A stretch of 64,000 bases of DNA, from the NCBI RefSeq assembly GCF_013410405.1, contig NZ_JACCFK010000002.1:1364001-1428000 (forward strand), given 5' to 3'. The position numbers and the translations under genes were made by a program. The stretch is from Amycolatopsis endophytica. Its GTDB lineage: Bacteria > Actinomycetota > Actinomycetes > Mycobacteriales > Pseudonocardiaceae. Of this stretch, positions 42,609-51,608 are shown one piece after another; position 1 is the first letter of the stretch; each line of letters opens with the position of its first letter. The notes beneath the pieces are model-generated. The model saw only the letters and a program-made list of their open reading frames with translations. It had not been told where the DNA came from and did no database searches.

Positions 42609-43966
42609 GCGCGCTGCTGGACTCCGCGCTGGCCGCGCTGCTGGCCGGTCTCGGGGGCGCGGTCGTGTTCTCCCTCCTCGGGCTCGTGTCGGGCACGGAC
42701 GAGACGGCCACGCTCGCGCCGCTGACACTGGCGGTGGTCCTGCTCGGCGTGCCACCGGCGGGGGTGCTGACGTTCTTCATCGCCGGGGCGACGGCCAAGC
42801 ACATGACGCACGCCGTGCCGACGACGCTGCTCGGCATCCCGGGCGACACGATGGCGATCGCGTTGATGGACGAGGCGAACGCACTGCGCAGGCTCGGGGT
42901 GCCCCACATCGCGCTGCGCAAGGCGATCACGGCCGCGTTGCTGTCCGCGCTGATCGCCGTCCCGGTGTCGGTGCTGGCGGCGAGCGCGCTCGCCTCGGTC
43001 GCGGGACCGGTCAAACAGGTGGTGCCCTACCTGTTCCCGCTCATCGCGATCGGGATCGCCTACCTCTCGCGCGGGCGCTGGGCGTCGGTGCTGGCGCTGG
43101 TGCCGCTGACGGCGATGATCACCGGGCTGAACTCGTTCGTGCACGAGCAGACCGGGAAGACCCTGTCGATCAGCTTCTTCGTCGGGCTCGCCATCGGGCC
43201 GCTGATCGTCGACGTCGTCGGTCTCTGCTCTCCCGTCACCCGCCGCGCGTTGCGGCGTGACAAACGGCCGGCGTTCTGGATCGCGCCCGAGACGGGCGAA
43301 CCGCGGCGGGCGAGCATGCCGAACCCGGTGTCGGTGCTGACCCGCAAGGAAGTCACGACCGTGGCCACCGCCGCCACGGCGACGAGCCTGACGTTCGTGG
43401 TCAGCCCGCTGGCGATGGCGATCGTGGTCGGCGAGATCGTCGGTTCCCGCGTCCGGCAGGGCTACCAGCGACTGACGCGCGTGCTGTCGGTGCGCAACGG
43501 CGTGACCGATTCGACCTATCTGGCCGAGACGCTGATCCCGCTGGTGGCGGTCGGCCTGCCGCTGAGTCCCATCGCGGCCGGCGCGGCGGCGCCGCTGTTC
43601 AACGCGCCACCGGTCTACACGGTCGACCACAACCTGCACACGCTGCTCACCGCGCCCGAGTTCCTGGTGTTCGGCCTGCTCGGCGTGGTGCTGGCCGGCC
43701 TGATCGCCTACCCGCTGGCGATGCGCTACGCCCGCCGGGCGGCGCTGCTGGTGGCCCGCAGGCTCAGCCACGAGGCGGTGATCGCGGCGTTCACCGGGCT
43801 CGTGCTCGTCGTCGCGCTCTACGAGGGCGGGCTGTGGGGCGTGGTCGTCATGCTCACCGTCGGCCTGGTCGGCGGCACGCTCAACCGCGCGGTCGGGATG
43901 CACGCCGGCGTGCAGTGCATGGCCTACTACGTCTCGGTGCTGTCCGTGCCGGTGTTGCTGGGATGA
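42605..43966 (+). CDS. TctA-family (DUF112) large transporter subunit
   Basis: 453 aa, about 11 membrane helices. The TctA signatures TLLGIPGDTMAIALMDEANAL (GIPG loop) and the second-half repeat ETLIPLVAVGLPLSPIAAGA are visible. Members of the tripartite tricarboxylate transporter family import citrate and many other carboxylates with a periplasmic-type binding protein; no binding-protein gene is present in the window. Its end overlaps the convergent LysR gene by 40 bp. Confidence 0.86.
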   Translation: MSALLDSALAALLAGLGGAVVFSLLGLVSGTDETATLAPLTLAVVLLGVPPAGVLTFFIAGATAKHMTHAVPTTLLGIPGDTMAIALMDEANALRRLGVPHIALRKAITAALLSALIAVPVSVLAASALASVAGPVKQVVPYLFPLIAIGIAYLSRGRWASVLALVPLTAMITGLNSFVHEQTGKTLSISFFVGLAIGPLIVDVVGLCSPVTRRALRRDKRPAFWIAPETGEPRRASMPNPVSVLTRKEVTTVATAATATSLTFVVSPLAMAIVVGEIVGSRVRQGYQRLTRVLSVRNGVTDSTYLAETLIPLVAVGLPLSPIAAGAAAPLFNAPPVYTVDHNLHTLLTAPEFLVFGLLGVVLAGLIAYPLAMRYARRAALLVARRLSHEAVIAAFTGLVLVVALYEGGLWGVVVMLTVGLVGGTLNRAVGMHAGVQCMAYYVSVLSVPVLLG

Positions 43967-44895
43967 CGGGGCTCGTGCACGCCGTGCGGCCACCTCGCCA
44001 CGTCGGAGGCCAGCGCCCGGACGGTGTCGGCGAAGTGACCGGCGGCGGGCGAAAGCGGACGGCCGGGCATCGAGACCAGTCCGAGGGTGCGGTCCACCGT
44101 CGGTTCGACCAGCTCGGCGGCCTCCAGCCCGGCGAAGGACATCAGCGGGAGCACCAGGGACGGCACGGCCGCGATGCCGAGCCCCGCCGCGACGAGACCG
44201 GCGATGACCGCGATGTTCTGCGCCTCCACGATCCGGTCCGGCGCCGCGCCCAGCGCGGCGAACGTGTCGTCGGTCAGTGTCCGGATGCTGCTGGCGTGCC
44301 CGAACATCACCACCGGCTCGGTTACCAGCTCCCGCCATCCGACGCTGCGGCGGCCGCGGAAGAAGTGATCGGGCCGGTGGACGACCTGGAACCGGTCGGC
44401 GGCCAGCGGCGTGAACTCGACACCGTCGGGCAGTCCCTCGTCCACGGTGACGGCGAAATCGACGCGCCCGGCGACGACCTGCTCGATCGCCAGGTGTGCC
44501 AGCGTGTCGTCGATGTCGACGACGACGCCGGGCGCCTTCTCCCGCAGGGCGGCCACCCAGACCGGCAGCACGGTCGCGGCCACCGACGGCAGCGCCGCGA
44601 CCCGCACGCGGCCGCCGAGCCCGTCGCGGAACAGCGCGAACCGGCGCAGCTCACGTTCGTGGTGACCGAGGATCGCCCGCGCGGTGCGGACGAACTCCTC
44701 GCCCACCGGGGTCGGGGTCACCGACCGGGTGGTGCGCGTGAACAGGCGGGCACCCACCCGCCGCTCGGCGTCGTTGACGGCCCTGCTCAGCGCGCTCTGC
44801 GAGATGTGCACGGCTTCGGCCGCCTCGGTGAAACTGCGGCGCCGCGCGACCTCCAGCACCAGCCGGAGATCGCGCAGCGTCACGTCGATGTCCAC
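43927..44895 (-). CDS. LysR family regulator
   Basis: 322 aa. Winged helix with RRRSFTEAAEAVHISQSALSRAV and a periplasmic-binding-like effector domain (RVRVAALPSVAATVLP). It is convergent to the TctA-like gene, overlapping it, and divergent from the cupin and dehydrogenase genes with only 29 bp between starts. It probably regulates the cupin/ADH part of the island. Confidence 0.92.
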   Translation of the reverse strand: MDIDVTLRDLRLVLEVARRRSFTEAAEAVHISQSALSRAVNDAERRVGARLFTRTTRSVTPTPVGEEFVRTARAILGHHERELRRFALFRDGLGGRVRVAALPSVAATVLPVWVAALREKAPGVVVDIDDTLAHLAIEQVVAGRVDFAVTVDEGLPDGVEFTPLAADRFQVVHRPDHFFRGRRSVGWRELVTEPVVMFGHASSIRTLTDDTFAALGAAPDRIVEAQNIAVIAGLVAAGLGIAAVPSLVLPLMSFAGLEAAELVEPTVDRTLGLVSMPGRPLSPAAGHFADTVRALASDVARWPHGVHEPRHPSNTGTDSTET

Positions 44896-44924
44896 GCGGT
44901 CACCTTAGACAAAGGAGTGCACCC

Positions 44925-45452
44925 ATGACGAGCCGACGGCGTATCGTCACCGGCCACGACCACGACGGACGGTCCACCGTGGCCGGTGACTCGGTGGTGG
45001 AGCCGCGCACCTCACCGGGTCTGCCGGGGGTGGAGATGCGCTACCTGTGGGGCGCCGACGAGCCGCAGTCCTATCCGGACGGCGGGACGGAACCGGCGTG
45101 GCGGCGGCACTTCCCGCCGCTGGGCGGGTTCCGCTTCGTGTCCTTCACGCTGCCACCGGCCGGTACCGGGGAACCGGTTTCGGAGCAGGCGTCGGCTCAC
45201 GCGCGGGAGGCGTTCCCCGGGCTGCTGGAGACCTACCGCGAAGACGAGCCGGGGATGCACAGGTCCGATACGACGGACCTGGCGATCGTGTTGTCCGGCG
45301 AGGTCGTGCTCGGCCTCGACGACGGCAGCGAACACGTGCTGCGGGCGGGCGACACGGTCGTCCAGAACGGCACCGCGCACAGCTGGACCAATCGGAACAC
45401 CGAACCCGCCGAGATGCTGTTCGTGCTCGTCGGGGCGCGACGGGAGGGCTGA
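44925..45452 (+). CDS. Cupin protein
   Basis: 175 aa, one cupin domain in the C-terminal half. Motif 1 is DEPGMHRSDTTDLAIVLSGEV (His and Glu-like) and motif 2 is VVQNGTAHSWTN. An AAAGGAG lies 9 nt before the ATG. It is divergent from the LysR gene and directly upstream of the zinc dehydrogenase. Cupins in such positions may be isomerases or dioxygenases for pathway intermediates; function unknown. Confidence 0.86.
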   Translation: MTSRRRIVTGHDHDGRSTVAGDSVVEPRTSPGLPGVEMRYLWGADEPQSYPDGGTEPAWRRHFPPLGGFRFVSFTLPPAGTGEPVSEQASAHAREAFPGLLETYREDEPGMHRSDTTDLAIVLSGEVVLGLDDGSEHVLRAGDTVVQNGTAHSWTNRNTEPAEMLFVLVGARREG

Positions 45453-45455
45453 GGA

Positions 45456-46571
45456 ATGAGCACGACGACTGGCCGCGCCGCGGTCATGGAGGACTACGGC
45501 GCCGAGTTCACGGTCCGCGAGTTCCCGCGGCCCGTGGCCGAACCCGGCGGTCTGGTGGTGGAGATCGACGTCGCGACCGTGTGCGGTTCGGACGTGCACG
45601 CCTGGCAGGGACACCTCGCCGGGGTCCTGCCGATCAGCCCGCCGCTGATCCTCGGGCACGAGATGACCGGGCGCGTCGTGGAGATCGGCGCGGGCGCGGA
45701 CGTCGACAGTGCCGGCCAGGACCTGCGGGTCGGTGACCGTGTCGTGTGGGCGCACACGCCGTGCGGACGGTGTCACGAGTGCACTGTGGAGCGTCAGCCG
45801 GTGTTGTGCGCGCGGCGCTACATCGGTTACCTCAACGACTGTTCGGTGCCGCCGCACTTCACCGGCACGTTCGCGGAGTACGGCGTGGTGCGGCCGGACG
45901 CGGGGCGGATCCGCGTGCCGGACACCGTGGAGTCCGGGTGGGCGTCGGCGGGCAGTTGCGCGCTGCGGACCGTCGTGCGGGCGCTGTCGGTCGCGGGCCC
46001 GGTCGGGCCGGAGGACACCGTGGTGGTGCAGGGCGCCGGGCCGCTCGGGCTGTTCGCCACGGCGTTGCTGTCCCTGCACGATCCGCGGCGGCTGGTCGTG
46101 GTGGGCGGGCCCGAAGACCGGCTGGAGCTGGCCCGCGAGTGGGGCGCCACGCACACGGTGCCGGTCGACCCGGACGCCGATCCGGCGGGCCGCGTCGACG
46201 AGGTCCTGGGTATCACCGGTCGGGGCGCGTCCGTCGCGTTCGAACTGGCCGGCGCGCCGGGTGTGGTGACCGAAGGCGTCCGGATGATGGCGCGCAACGG
46301 CCGGTACGTGGTGATGGGCACCCTGGGCGGCCCGCCCCAGCCGGTGCACGTGGCCACGCTGGTCTCACGCGGCATCACGCTGCGCGGCTCGATGAGCGGC
46401 GAAATCGGCGACTACCACACGGCGATGGGTGTCCTCGACCGCTACCGGGACCGTTTCGCGTGGGACAGGCTGCTGGGCAGCACCTACGGCCTGGAACACC
46501 TCGCCGACGCGATGAGCGCGATGCGGCGGATGGACGAGATCAAACCGGTGATCCGGCCCCGGCAGGGCTGA
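45456..46571 (+). CDS. Zinc-dependent alcohol dehydrogenase (MDR)
   Basis: 371 aa. Catalytic zinc site VCGSDVHAWQG with GHEMTGRVVEIG, a structural zinc loop CGRCHECTVERQPVLC, and NAD(P) motif VVVQGAGPLGLFATALL. Medium-chain ADHs oxidise alcohols or sugars with NAD(P)+. The last gene of the island, its product may feed the aldehyde dehydrogenase. It starts 3 bp after the cupin stop with GAGGA in front. Confidence 0.93.
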   Translation: MSTTTGRAAVMEDYGAEFTVREFPRPVAEPGGLVVEIDVATVCGSDVHAWQGHLAGVLPISPPLILGHEMTGRVVEIGAGADVDSAGQDLRVGDRVVWAHTPCGRCHECTVERQPVLCARRYIGYLNDCSVPPHFTGTFAEYGVVRPDAGRIRVPDTVESGWASAGSCALRTVVRALSVAGPVGPEDTVVVQGAGPLGLFATALLSLHDPRRLVVVGGPEDRLELAREWGATHTVPVDPDADPAGRVDEVLGITGRGASVAFELAGAPGVVTEGVRMMARNGRYVVMGTLGGPPQPVHVATLVSRGITLRGSMSGEIGDYHTAMGVLDRYRDRFAWDRLLGSTYGLEHLADAMSAMRRMDEIKPVIRPRQG

Positions 46572-46584
46572 CGGCGGCCTCCGG

Positions 46585-47115
46585 TCAACGGCGCACTCCC
46601 GGTGCCGCCGAGACTCGCACCGCGTCGGCGAGTTCACGCGCACCCGGGAAGAAGGCGTTCACGACGACCTTCCGCCCGTCGGTGCGCTTGATCACGCAGC
46701 GCCAGTCGATGCCGACGCGGTTGCCGATCTTGCCTTCCTGCCAGATGCCGCGCGCGTCCACCACCGCGACGTCCGCCCACGGGAACTCCGCCCGGTCGCG
46801 GGCGTTGCGGTGGTGCACGAACCCACCGGCGTGCAGGTCGATCCGTTCGCCGCGGTGCCGCAGGCCCTGCACCAGGCGCCGCAGGCCGTAGGGCAGGAGG
46901 AGCACGCTCAGCCCGAAGCACGCGCTGCCCGCCCACACCACGCCGGTCATCGACGATGCGGACGGGGTGCCGTCGTAGAGGTAGACGTCCAGCTGGACCA
47001 AGACCAGGCCGAGCGGCACCAGCACCGCCGCGGCGGCCAGGCACAGCACGGCCTGCCGCAGACGGCGGCCGTTCTCACTGGGATAGGACTGGACGAGTGC
47101 GCCGAGATCTGCCAT
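46585..47115 (-). CDS. Membrane protein with PH-like cytoplasmic domain
   Basis: 176 aa. Two membrane helices (residues 25-45 and 58-78) and then a soluble domain beginning RIDLHAGGFVHHRNARDRAEF with PWADVAVVDARG, resembling bacterial PH-like domains. It is paired with a similar gene at 47260-47958. ATG 47115 is the start in register with the family N-terminus. Role unknown. Confidence 0.75.
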   Translation of the reverse strand: MADLGALVQSYPSENGRRLRQAVLCLAAAAVLVPLGLVLVQLDVYLYDGTPSASSMTGVVWAGSACFGLSVLLLPYGLRRLVQGLRHRGERIDLHAGGFVHHRNARDRAEFPWADVAVVDARGIWQEGKIGNRVGIDWRCVIKRTDGRKVVVNAFFPGARELADAVRVSAAPGVRR

Positions 47116-47125
47116 ACCGGGCACC

Positions 47126-47263
47126 TTAGGGCGCGACGGGCCACCGCCAGGGGGCCTTGACCGGAAGCTGCCGGGGGCGAAGACCACGTCGTGCGAGCCA
47201 CTGCTCGAATTCCGGGGCGGAGCGCGCTGCCAGGGCGACGATCGGGATCGCCCCGACCTTCAC
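47126..47263 (-). CDS. 45-aa microprotein coupled to PH-like gene
   Basis: The GTG overlaps the stop of the upstream gene by GTGA and the frame encodes a short basic protein with GAIPIVALAARSAPEFEQWL and RRGLRPRQLPVK. Codon usage is coding-like. Translational coupling argues for a real product; no family recognised. Confidence 0.5.
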   Translation of the reverse strand: MKVGAIPIVALAARSAPEFEQWLARRGLRPRQLPVKAPWRWPVAP

Positions 47264-47958
47264 CGGGCCGCCCCGCTCAGGGTGGTCACCAGCTCCCTGG
47301 CGGTCGTCCACTCCGGAACCCAGCCGCCGATCGTCCGCTTGCCCGGCGCGGTGATCATCATCGAGGAGCCCTTCCCGTCCCGGAAGTGCCGGATTCGCCA
47401 GTCGCCGCGCCAGGGCAGGAAACCGCCGGGCGAGCGCGCGCCCTCGCGGTCGAAGTGGAAGTTCCCGTACTCCACTTCGCCGGTCCGCTCGAACGCGGCC
47501 GTCAGCCGGTGCACGATCCGGTCCCGGCAGCGCTGCACGATCAGCTTCGAGAGGACCCCCTGCCGGTGCACGTCGTGGATGAAGATCCGCGTGCTGTCGT
47601 GCAGAACCAGTTCCAGGGTTTCCCAGTGGGTCGTCGTGGCTCCGTCCTGGTACGTCTTGGCCACGGGCCGGTGCACGACGTACTCGATGCCGGGCCACGG
47701 AATCGTCAGACGCTCCCCCGCCATCTCGACGACCAGCCCGCCCGGAGTGACCTCGTAGAACCGCCGTCCCCCGCTCGGCGGCACCAGCACGACGAAGGCA
47801 CCCCAGCCGCCGACCACCGCGATCGCGACACCCACCGCGAGCCACCGGCCGACGAAGATGAACAGCAGCGGACCGATCGTGCACAGCAGCAACCAGGAGC
47901 CGTAGGCGATCGTGGTGAGGAACCGGCGCTGGGTGCGGAACCGGGTTCGCCGTGCCAT
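47260..47958 (-). CDS. Membrane protein with PH-like domain
   Basis: 232 aa. Two adjacent membrane helices (residues 13-33 and 38-58) then an extended beta-rich domain (FYEVTPGGLVVEMAGERLTI, PWPGIEYVVHRP) of bPH2 type and a C-terminal part with RTIGGWVPEWTTARELVTTL. A coupled microprotein follows. ATG 47958 chosen because upstream ORF runs into the neighbouring reductase gene. Confidence 0.75.
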   Translation of the reverse strand: MARRTRFRTQRRFLTTIAYGSWLLLCTIGPLLFIFVGRWLAVGVAIAVVGGWGAFVVLVPPSGGRRFYEVTPGGLVVEMAGERLTIPWPGIEYVVHRPVAKTYQDGATTTHWETLELVLHDSTRIFIHDVHRQGVLSKLIVQRCRDRIVHRLTAAFERTGEVEYGNFHFDREGARSPGGFLPWRGDWRIRHFRDGKGSSMMITAPGKRTIGGWVPEWTTARELVTTLSGAAR

Positions 47959-48038
47959 GACGCCGACCGTAACGCTCGGCACGAAGCGGGGGAAGGAGCA
48001 GGCCGGAAGCTGCCACAGCCGCGCCGCGAGACGTGCGG

Positions 48039-48527
48039 TCAGGCCGGGTTCCCCGGTTCCAGGTCGCGCACGGCCCGGAACCCGATCTGCCCGCCCGCCG
48101 AGGTTCCGCTCGCGGCGGTCACCGGGCGCAGCAGGGCGCCCACGTGGTCGCCGGTGTCGTGGCGGGACAGGATCTCGCCGACGAACCAGTCCGCGCACGC
48201 CTGCAGCAGCGGCACTCCCCCGTGCCCCGGCCGCCAGGCGCAGCGGGCGAACTTGTCGGTGCCGAACCCGCTGTGCGCGCCGAACAGCACGGCCAGATCG
48301 CCGCAGTCCTCGGTCAGCCGGTGTACCCCGAGACGCGTGGCGCGCGAGGCGACTTGGAACGTGTGGTTCTTCTTCGACAACCAGACCATGAACCGCGGCG
48401 GCGAGATGCTGCACTGGGCGGCGAAACCGAGGAGGCATCCCGCCCGTCGCGCGCCGTCGGTGGTGGTCACGATGTACATCGGGTAGTCGAGCTGACGCAT
48501 GACCGCCCCGAACGCGGGCACGGACAT
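48039..48527 (-). CDS. Flavin reductase-like (FMN-binding split barrel)
   Basis: 162 aa, split-barrel FMN-binding protein. The start MSVPAFGAVMRQLDYPMYIV resembles flavin reductases that supply reduced flavin to monooxygenases; RRAGCLLGFAAQCSISPPRFMV is the barrel core. It is the last gene of the molybdopterin oxidoreductase operon; TGATG overlap with the gene before. An electron-transfer or flavin-reducing partner role is likely. Confidence 0.85.
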   Translation of the reverse strand: MSVPAFGAVMRQLDYPMYIVTTTDGARRAGCLLGFAAQCSISPPRFMVWLSKKNHTFQVASRATRLGVHRLTEDCGDLAVLFGAHSGFGTDKFARCAWRPGHGGVPLLQACADWFVGEILSRHDTGDHVGALLRPVTAASGTSAGGQIGFRAVRDLEPGNPA

Positions 48528-49009
48528 CAGCTGGTCAGGATCTGCGGGGACAGTTCCTTGAGCATCGCGTTGCTCCACTTCAACTGCCGCAGCGTCTGCG
48601 GATGGCACCGGCCCGCCAGCTCCACCAGGCCGGCCTTCTTCGCGGCCTGCGCGCTCTGCGCGAGCAGCTCCCAGTCCAGCGACACCCCGGCGCACGCGCG
48701 GTGCAGTCCGCGCAGGTCGGCCAGCAGCTCCAGCCCGGGTTCGGGACGATCGGCGAGCAGGTCGTCGGAGGCTATCCGCACCGGCGCGGGCGAACCCGGC
48801 CGCTCGGGCGCGTCCGGGCTCAGGTCCAGCCCCCACGACCGGCCCGCCTCCGCCAGTGCGCGAACATGGTCGCGCGACCAGGCGGCCAGATCACGGGCGA
48901 TGTGGTGGATCTCCGGTTCGGCGCGGTGCCGGTCGGACAGCTCGGACAGCTGCCGGGCCAGCGAGGTCTCCGACCGGTGCAGTTCACGCAACGCGAGTCC
49001 GATCTTCAT
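48527..49009 (-). CDS. Molybdoenzyme operon protein of unknown function
   Basis: 160 aa, alpha-helical, Arg- and Leu-rich, no metal motifs. Helices such as LHRSETSLARQLSELSDRHR and WELLAQSAQAAKKAGLVELA suggest a four-helix bundle. It overlaps both neighbours by ATGA-type junctions, so it belongs to the oxidoreductase-reductase operon and may be a chaperone or structural subunit of the molybdoenzyme. No family recognised. Confidence 0.68.
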   Translation of the reverse strand: MKIGLALRELHRSETSLARQLSELSDRHRAEPEIHHIARDLAAWSRDHVRALAEAGRSWGLDLSPDAPERPGSPAPVRIASDDLLADRPEPGLELLADLRGLHRACAGVSLDWELLAQSAQAAKKAGLVELAGRCHPQTLRQLKWSNAMLKELSPQILTS

Positions 49010-51324
49010 CGCACCCGCCCCAACGCCGCCGCGGCCGTCTTGAACAGCGGCTGTTTGGACACCGGATCCCATTCGGTGATGGTCAGCTCGTTGGCCGCGC
49101 GGTGGTGCTCGCCGCCGTCGGTGTCCCAGTATCCATAATGGAACGGCAGGAACAGCACACCCTCCCGGATGCCGCGGATCCGCACACGCGCGCGGACTGC
49201 GCCACGCGGGGTGGTGATCTCGGCGAAGTCGCCCTCGGACAGGTCGTGTGCCTTGGCGTCCTGTTCGGACACTTCGACCCACACCTCGGGCGCGGCGTCG
49301 TTCAGCTCGGGCGCACGGCCGGTCTTGGTGCGGGTGTGGAACTGGTACACGGTGCGGCCGGTGATCAACGCGAACGGGAACTCCGGCGACGGCGGTTCGT
49401 GCGGCGGCACGTATTCGGCGGGCTTGAGCATCGCCTTGCCGTCCGGGTTCATCGCCCGGTACTCGGTCGGCTCCATCGGCGCGCCGGTGACGAGATCGCG
49501 GCCGTAGACCTCGCAGTAGTCGGGGTGGGCGAAGAACTTCCCGTCGGCGTAGAGACGTTCGGTGCCCTCGGGGCGTTCCGGCGTGCACGGCCACTGGATC
49601 CCGCCGCCGCGCAGCTTGTCGTAGGTGAGGCCGGTGTAGTCACAGGGACGGCCGGCGCTCGCCTCCTTCCATGCCTCGAACGCGGATTCGGGATCGTTCC
49701 ACGACGGGAACGGGGCCCCGTCGCGGTCGCGGAAGTCCATGCGCCGCGCGTAGTCCAGGAAGATGTCCAGATCGGACCGGGACTGCCCGGGCGGGTCGAC
49801 GGCCTTGCCGGACAGGTGCACGGTGCGGTCGGCGTTGGTGAACACGCCCGTCTTCTCACCCCACATCGCGGCGGGCAGGACGACGTCGGCCAGTTCGGCG
49901 GTCTCCGTCCGGAACGCGTCCTGCACGACGAGGAACAGGCGGTCCTGCGACAGGATCGAACGGATGCGCCGCAGATCCGGCAGCGACACGGCCGGGTTGG
50001 TGGCCGAGACCCACAGCATCCGCATCGTGCCGTTCTCCGCGTAGCGGAACATCTGCATGGCGTGCGTGGGCGGCGAGTAGTGCGGGATCTGGATCTGGTC
50101 GAGGTTCCACAGCTTCGCGAGTTCGGCGACGTGGGCGTCGTTGGCCCAGTTGCGGAAGCCGGTGAGGTCGCCGTCGGCGCCGCATTCGCGCGTGTTCTCC
50201 GCGGTGGGCTGACCGTTCATCTGCAGCACCCCGCAGCCCGGTTTCCCGAGCATGCCGCGCAGCAGCACGACGTTGTTGACCGCCACCGAGGCGGCGCTGG
50301 CCTGGTGGGACTGGTAGAAGCCCTGCAGCACCGTGCACAGCAGGCGTTCGGACCGCCCGAGCAGGGCCGCGGCGTCACGGATCCGGGCGGCGGGCACGTG
50401 ACAGATCTCGGCGGCCCACTCCGGGGTGCAGTCCTCGACGAGTCCCGCGAGCTTGCCGTAGCCGACGGTGCAGCGGTCCACGAAGTCGTGGTCGACCCAG
50501 TCGTGGGCGACGATCTCGTGCAGTAGCGCGTTCATCAGCGCCAGGTTCGTGCCGGGCATCGGGGCGAGGTGGATCGTGGCCGCGCGCGCCACGGGCGTCT
50601 CCCGCGGGTCGACGCACAGCAGCGCGGGCGGGTTCGGCCCGGCGAGCCGGTCGAGCATGCGGGCCCACAGCACGCTCTGGGTCTCGGCGGCGTTGTGGCC
50701 GAACAGGGCGATCACGTCCGCGTGGTCGACGTCGGTGTAGGAGGCCGGCTGGCCGTCGCAGCCGAAGGACGCCTTCAGCGACGCGGCCGCCGTCGCCGTG
50801 CACAGGCGGGTGTTGCCGTCGACGTGGTTGGTGCCGATGGCGCCGTGGGCGATCGCGGCGAGCGTGTAGTACTCCTCGCAGAACAGCTGGCCGCTGGTGT
50901 AGAAGCCGATCGCGCCCGGTCCCTGCTCGTCGAGCAGCTCGCGGCTGCGGGACACGACCAGCGACATCGCCTCGTCCCAGCTCGCCTCGGTGAGTTCCCC
51001 GTCGCGGCGGACGAGCGGGGTGGTGAGCCGGTCCGGGGAAGCGTTGGCCTGCCAGCCGTAGAGGTCCTTGACGTCCACGCGGCCGTGGTTGACGCGGTCG
51101 CCGGCCCACCCCCGCACGCCGACGATCCGGCCGTCCTTGACCGCGAGTTCGAGGCCGTCCCCGTTGGAGTGCAGGACCGCGGCGGTCGGCACCCACCGGT
51201 CGACGTCGTCCTCGGTGACCCCGTCGGCCAGGTGCGAATCGACCCGCACCGGCCACGGCTGCCCTGGTCCGTAGGGGGTGCGCGGGCCCCACGGGTCGGT
51301 GATGGCGTCGTTTCGCGTGCTCAC
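49006..51324 (-). CDS. Molybdopterin oxidoreductase lacking N-terminal Fe-S cysteines
   Basis: 772 aa, formate-dehydrogenase/nitrate-reductase-like family. The Fe-S loop that should be CxxCxxxC reads AVLHSNGD (A49, H52, D56), so all three cysteines are replaced while the surrounding LELAVKDGRIVGVRG remains. The likely Mo ligand is Cys175 in GNTRLCTATA, encoded by TGC and not Sec. The MGD-binding domain continues to LPFHYGYWDTDG. No signal peptide. It heads an operon with a helical protein and a flavin reductase-like protein. Substrate is unclear: nitrate, formate or a xenobiotic. Confidence 0.9.
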   Translation of the reverse strand: MSTRNDAITDPWGPRTPYGPGQPWPVRVDSHLADGVTEDDVDRWVPTAAVLHSNGDGLELAVKDGRIVGVRGWAGDRVNHGRVDVKDLYGWQANASPDRLTTPLVRRDGELTEASWDEAMSLVVSRSRELLDEQGPGAIGFYTSGQLFCEEYYTLAAIAHGAIGTNHVDGNTRLCTATAAASLKASFGCDGQPASYTDVDHADVIALFGHNAAETQSVLWARMLDRLAGPNPPALLCVDPRETPVARAATIHLAPMPGTNLALMNALLHEIVAHDWVDHDFVDRCTVGYGKLAGLVEDCTPEWAAEICHVPAARIRDAAALLGRSERLLCTVLQGFYQSHQASAASVAVNNVVLLRGMLGKPGCGVLQMNGQPTAENTRECGADGDLTGFRNWANDAHVAELAKLWNLDQIQIPHYSPPTHAMQMFRYAENGTMRMLWVSATNPAVSLPDLRRIRSILSQDRLFLVVQDAFRTETAELADVVLPAAMWGEKTGVFTNADRTVHLSGKAVDPPGQSRSDLDIFLDYARRMDFRDRDGAPFPSWNDPESAFEAWKEASAGRPCDYTGLTYDKLRGGGIQWPCTPERPEGTERLYADGKFFAHPDYCEVYGRDLVTGAPMEPTEYRAMNPDGKAMLKPAEYVPPHEPPSPEFPFALITGRTVYQFHTRTKTGRAPELNDAAPEVWVEVSEQDAKAHDLSEGDFAEITTPRGAVRARVRIRGIREGVLFLPFHYGYWDTDGGEHHRAANELTITEWDPVSKQPLFKTAAAALGRVR

Positions 51325-51371
51325 CCCGTGTGAGTTACCCGCCGGTCACACGGGGAAACCTGGGACCGCCT

Positions 51372-51593
51372 TCAGCTCACCCAGCAGCGCGGGACCGGCG
51401 TGGTGCAGCGGTGGGCCAGCAGTGCCGGCTTCAGGTCGAGCACCACCGACAGCGAGACCAGCTCGGCTCGGGCCTCCGGAACGAGCGGCGGTTCGACCGA
51501 TTCGGGCAGATCGAGCGGTACGGGGCCGCCGCCGAAGACGGACATCGGCGGGTTGTCGGCGAGCAGCTCCTCCCCGTCGACTACCTGTGGCAT
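51372..51593 (-). CDS. Hypothetical protein, 73 aa
   Basis: ATG 51593, product MPQVVDGEELLADNPP then GGGPVPLDLPESVEPPLVPE and a tail ending VPRCWVS. Codon third positions are strongly G/C, but the RBS is weak. No family recognised. It lies between the oxidoreductase operon and a possible plus-strand fragment. Confidence 0.4.
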   Translation of the reverse strand: MPQVVDGEELLADNPPMSVFGGGPVPLDLPESVEPPLVPEARAELVSLSVVLDLKPALLAHRCTTPVPRCWVS

Positions 51594-51608
51594 TCCCCGA
51601 CCCCGACG

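Noticed and set aside
49006..51324. Selenocysteine-containing formate dehydrogenase
   Set aside because: The Mo-ligand position is a TGC Cys codon and no in-frame TGA is present, so it is not a Sec protein despite selC nearby.
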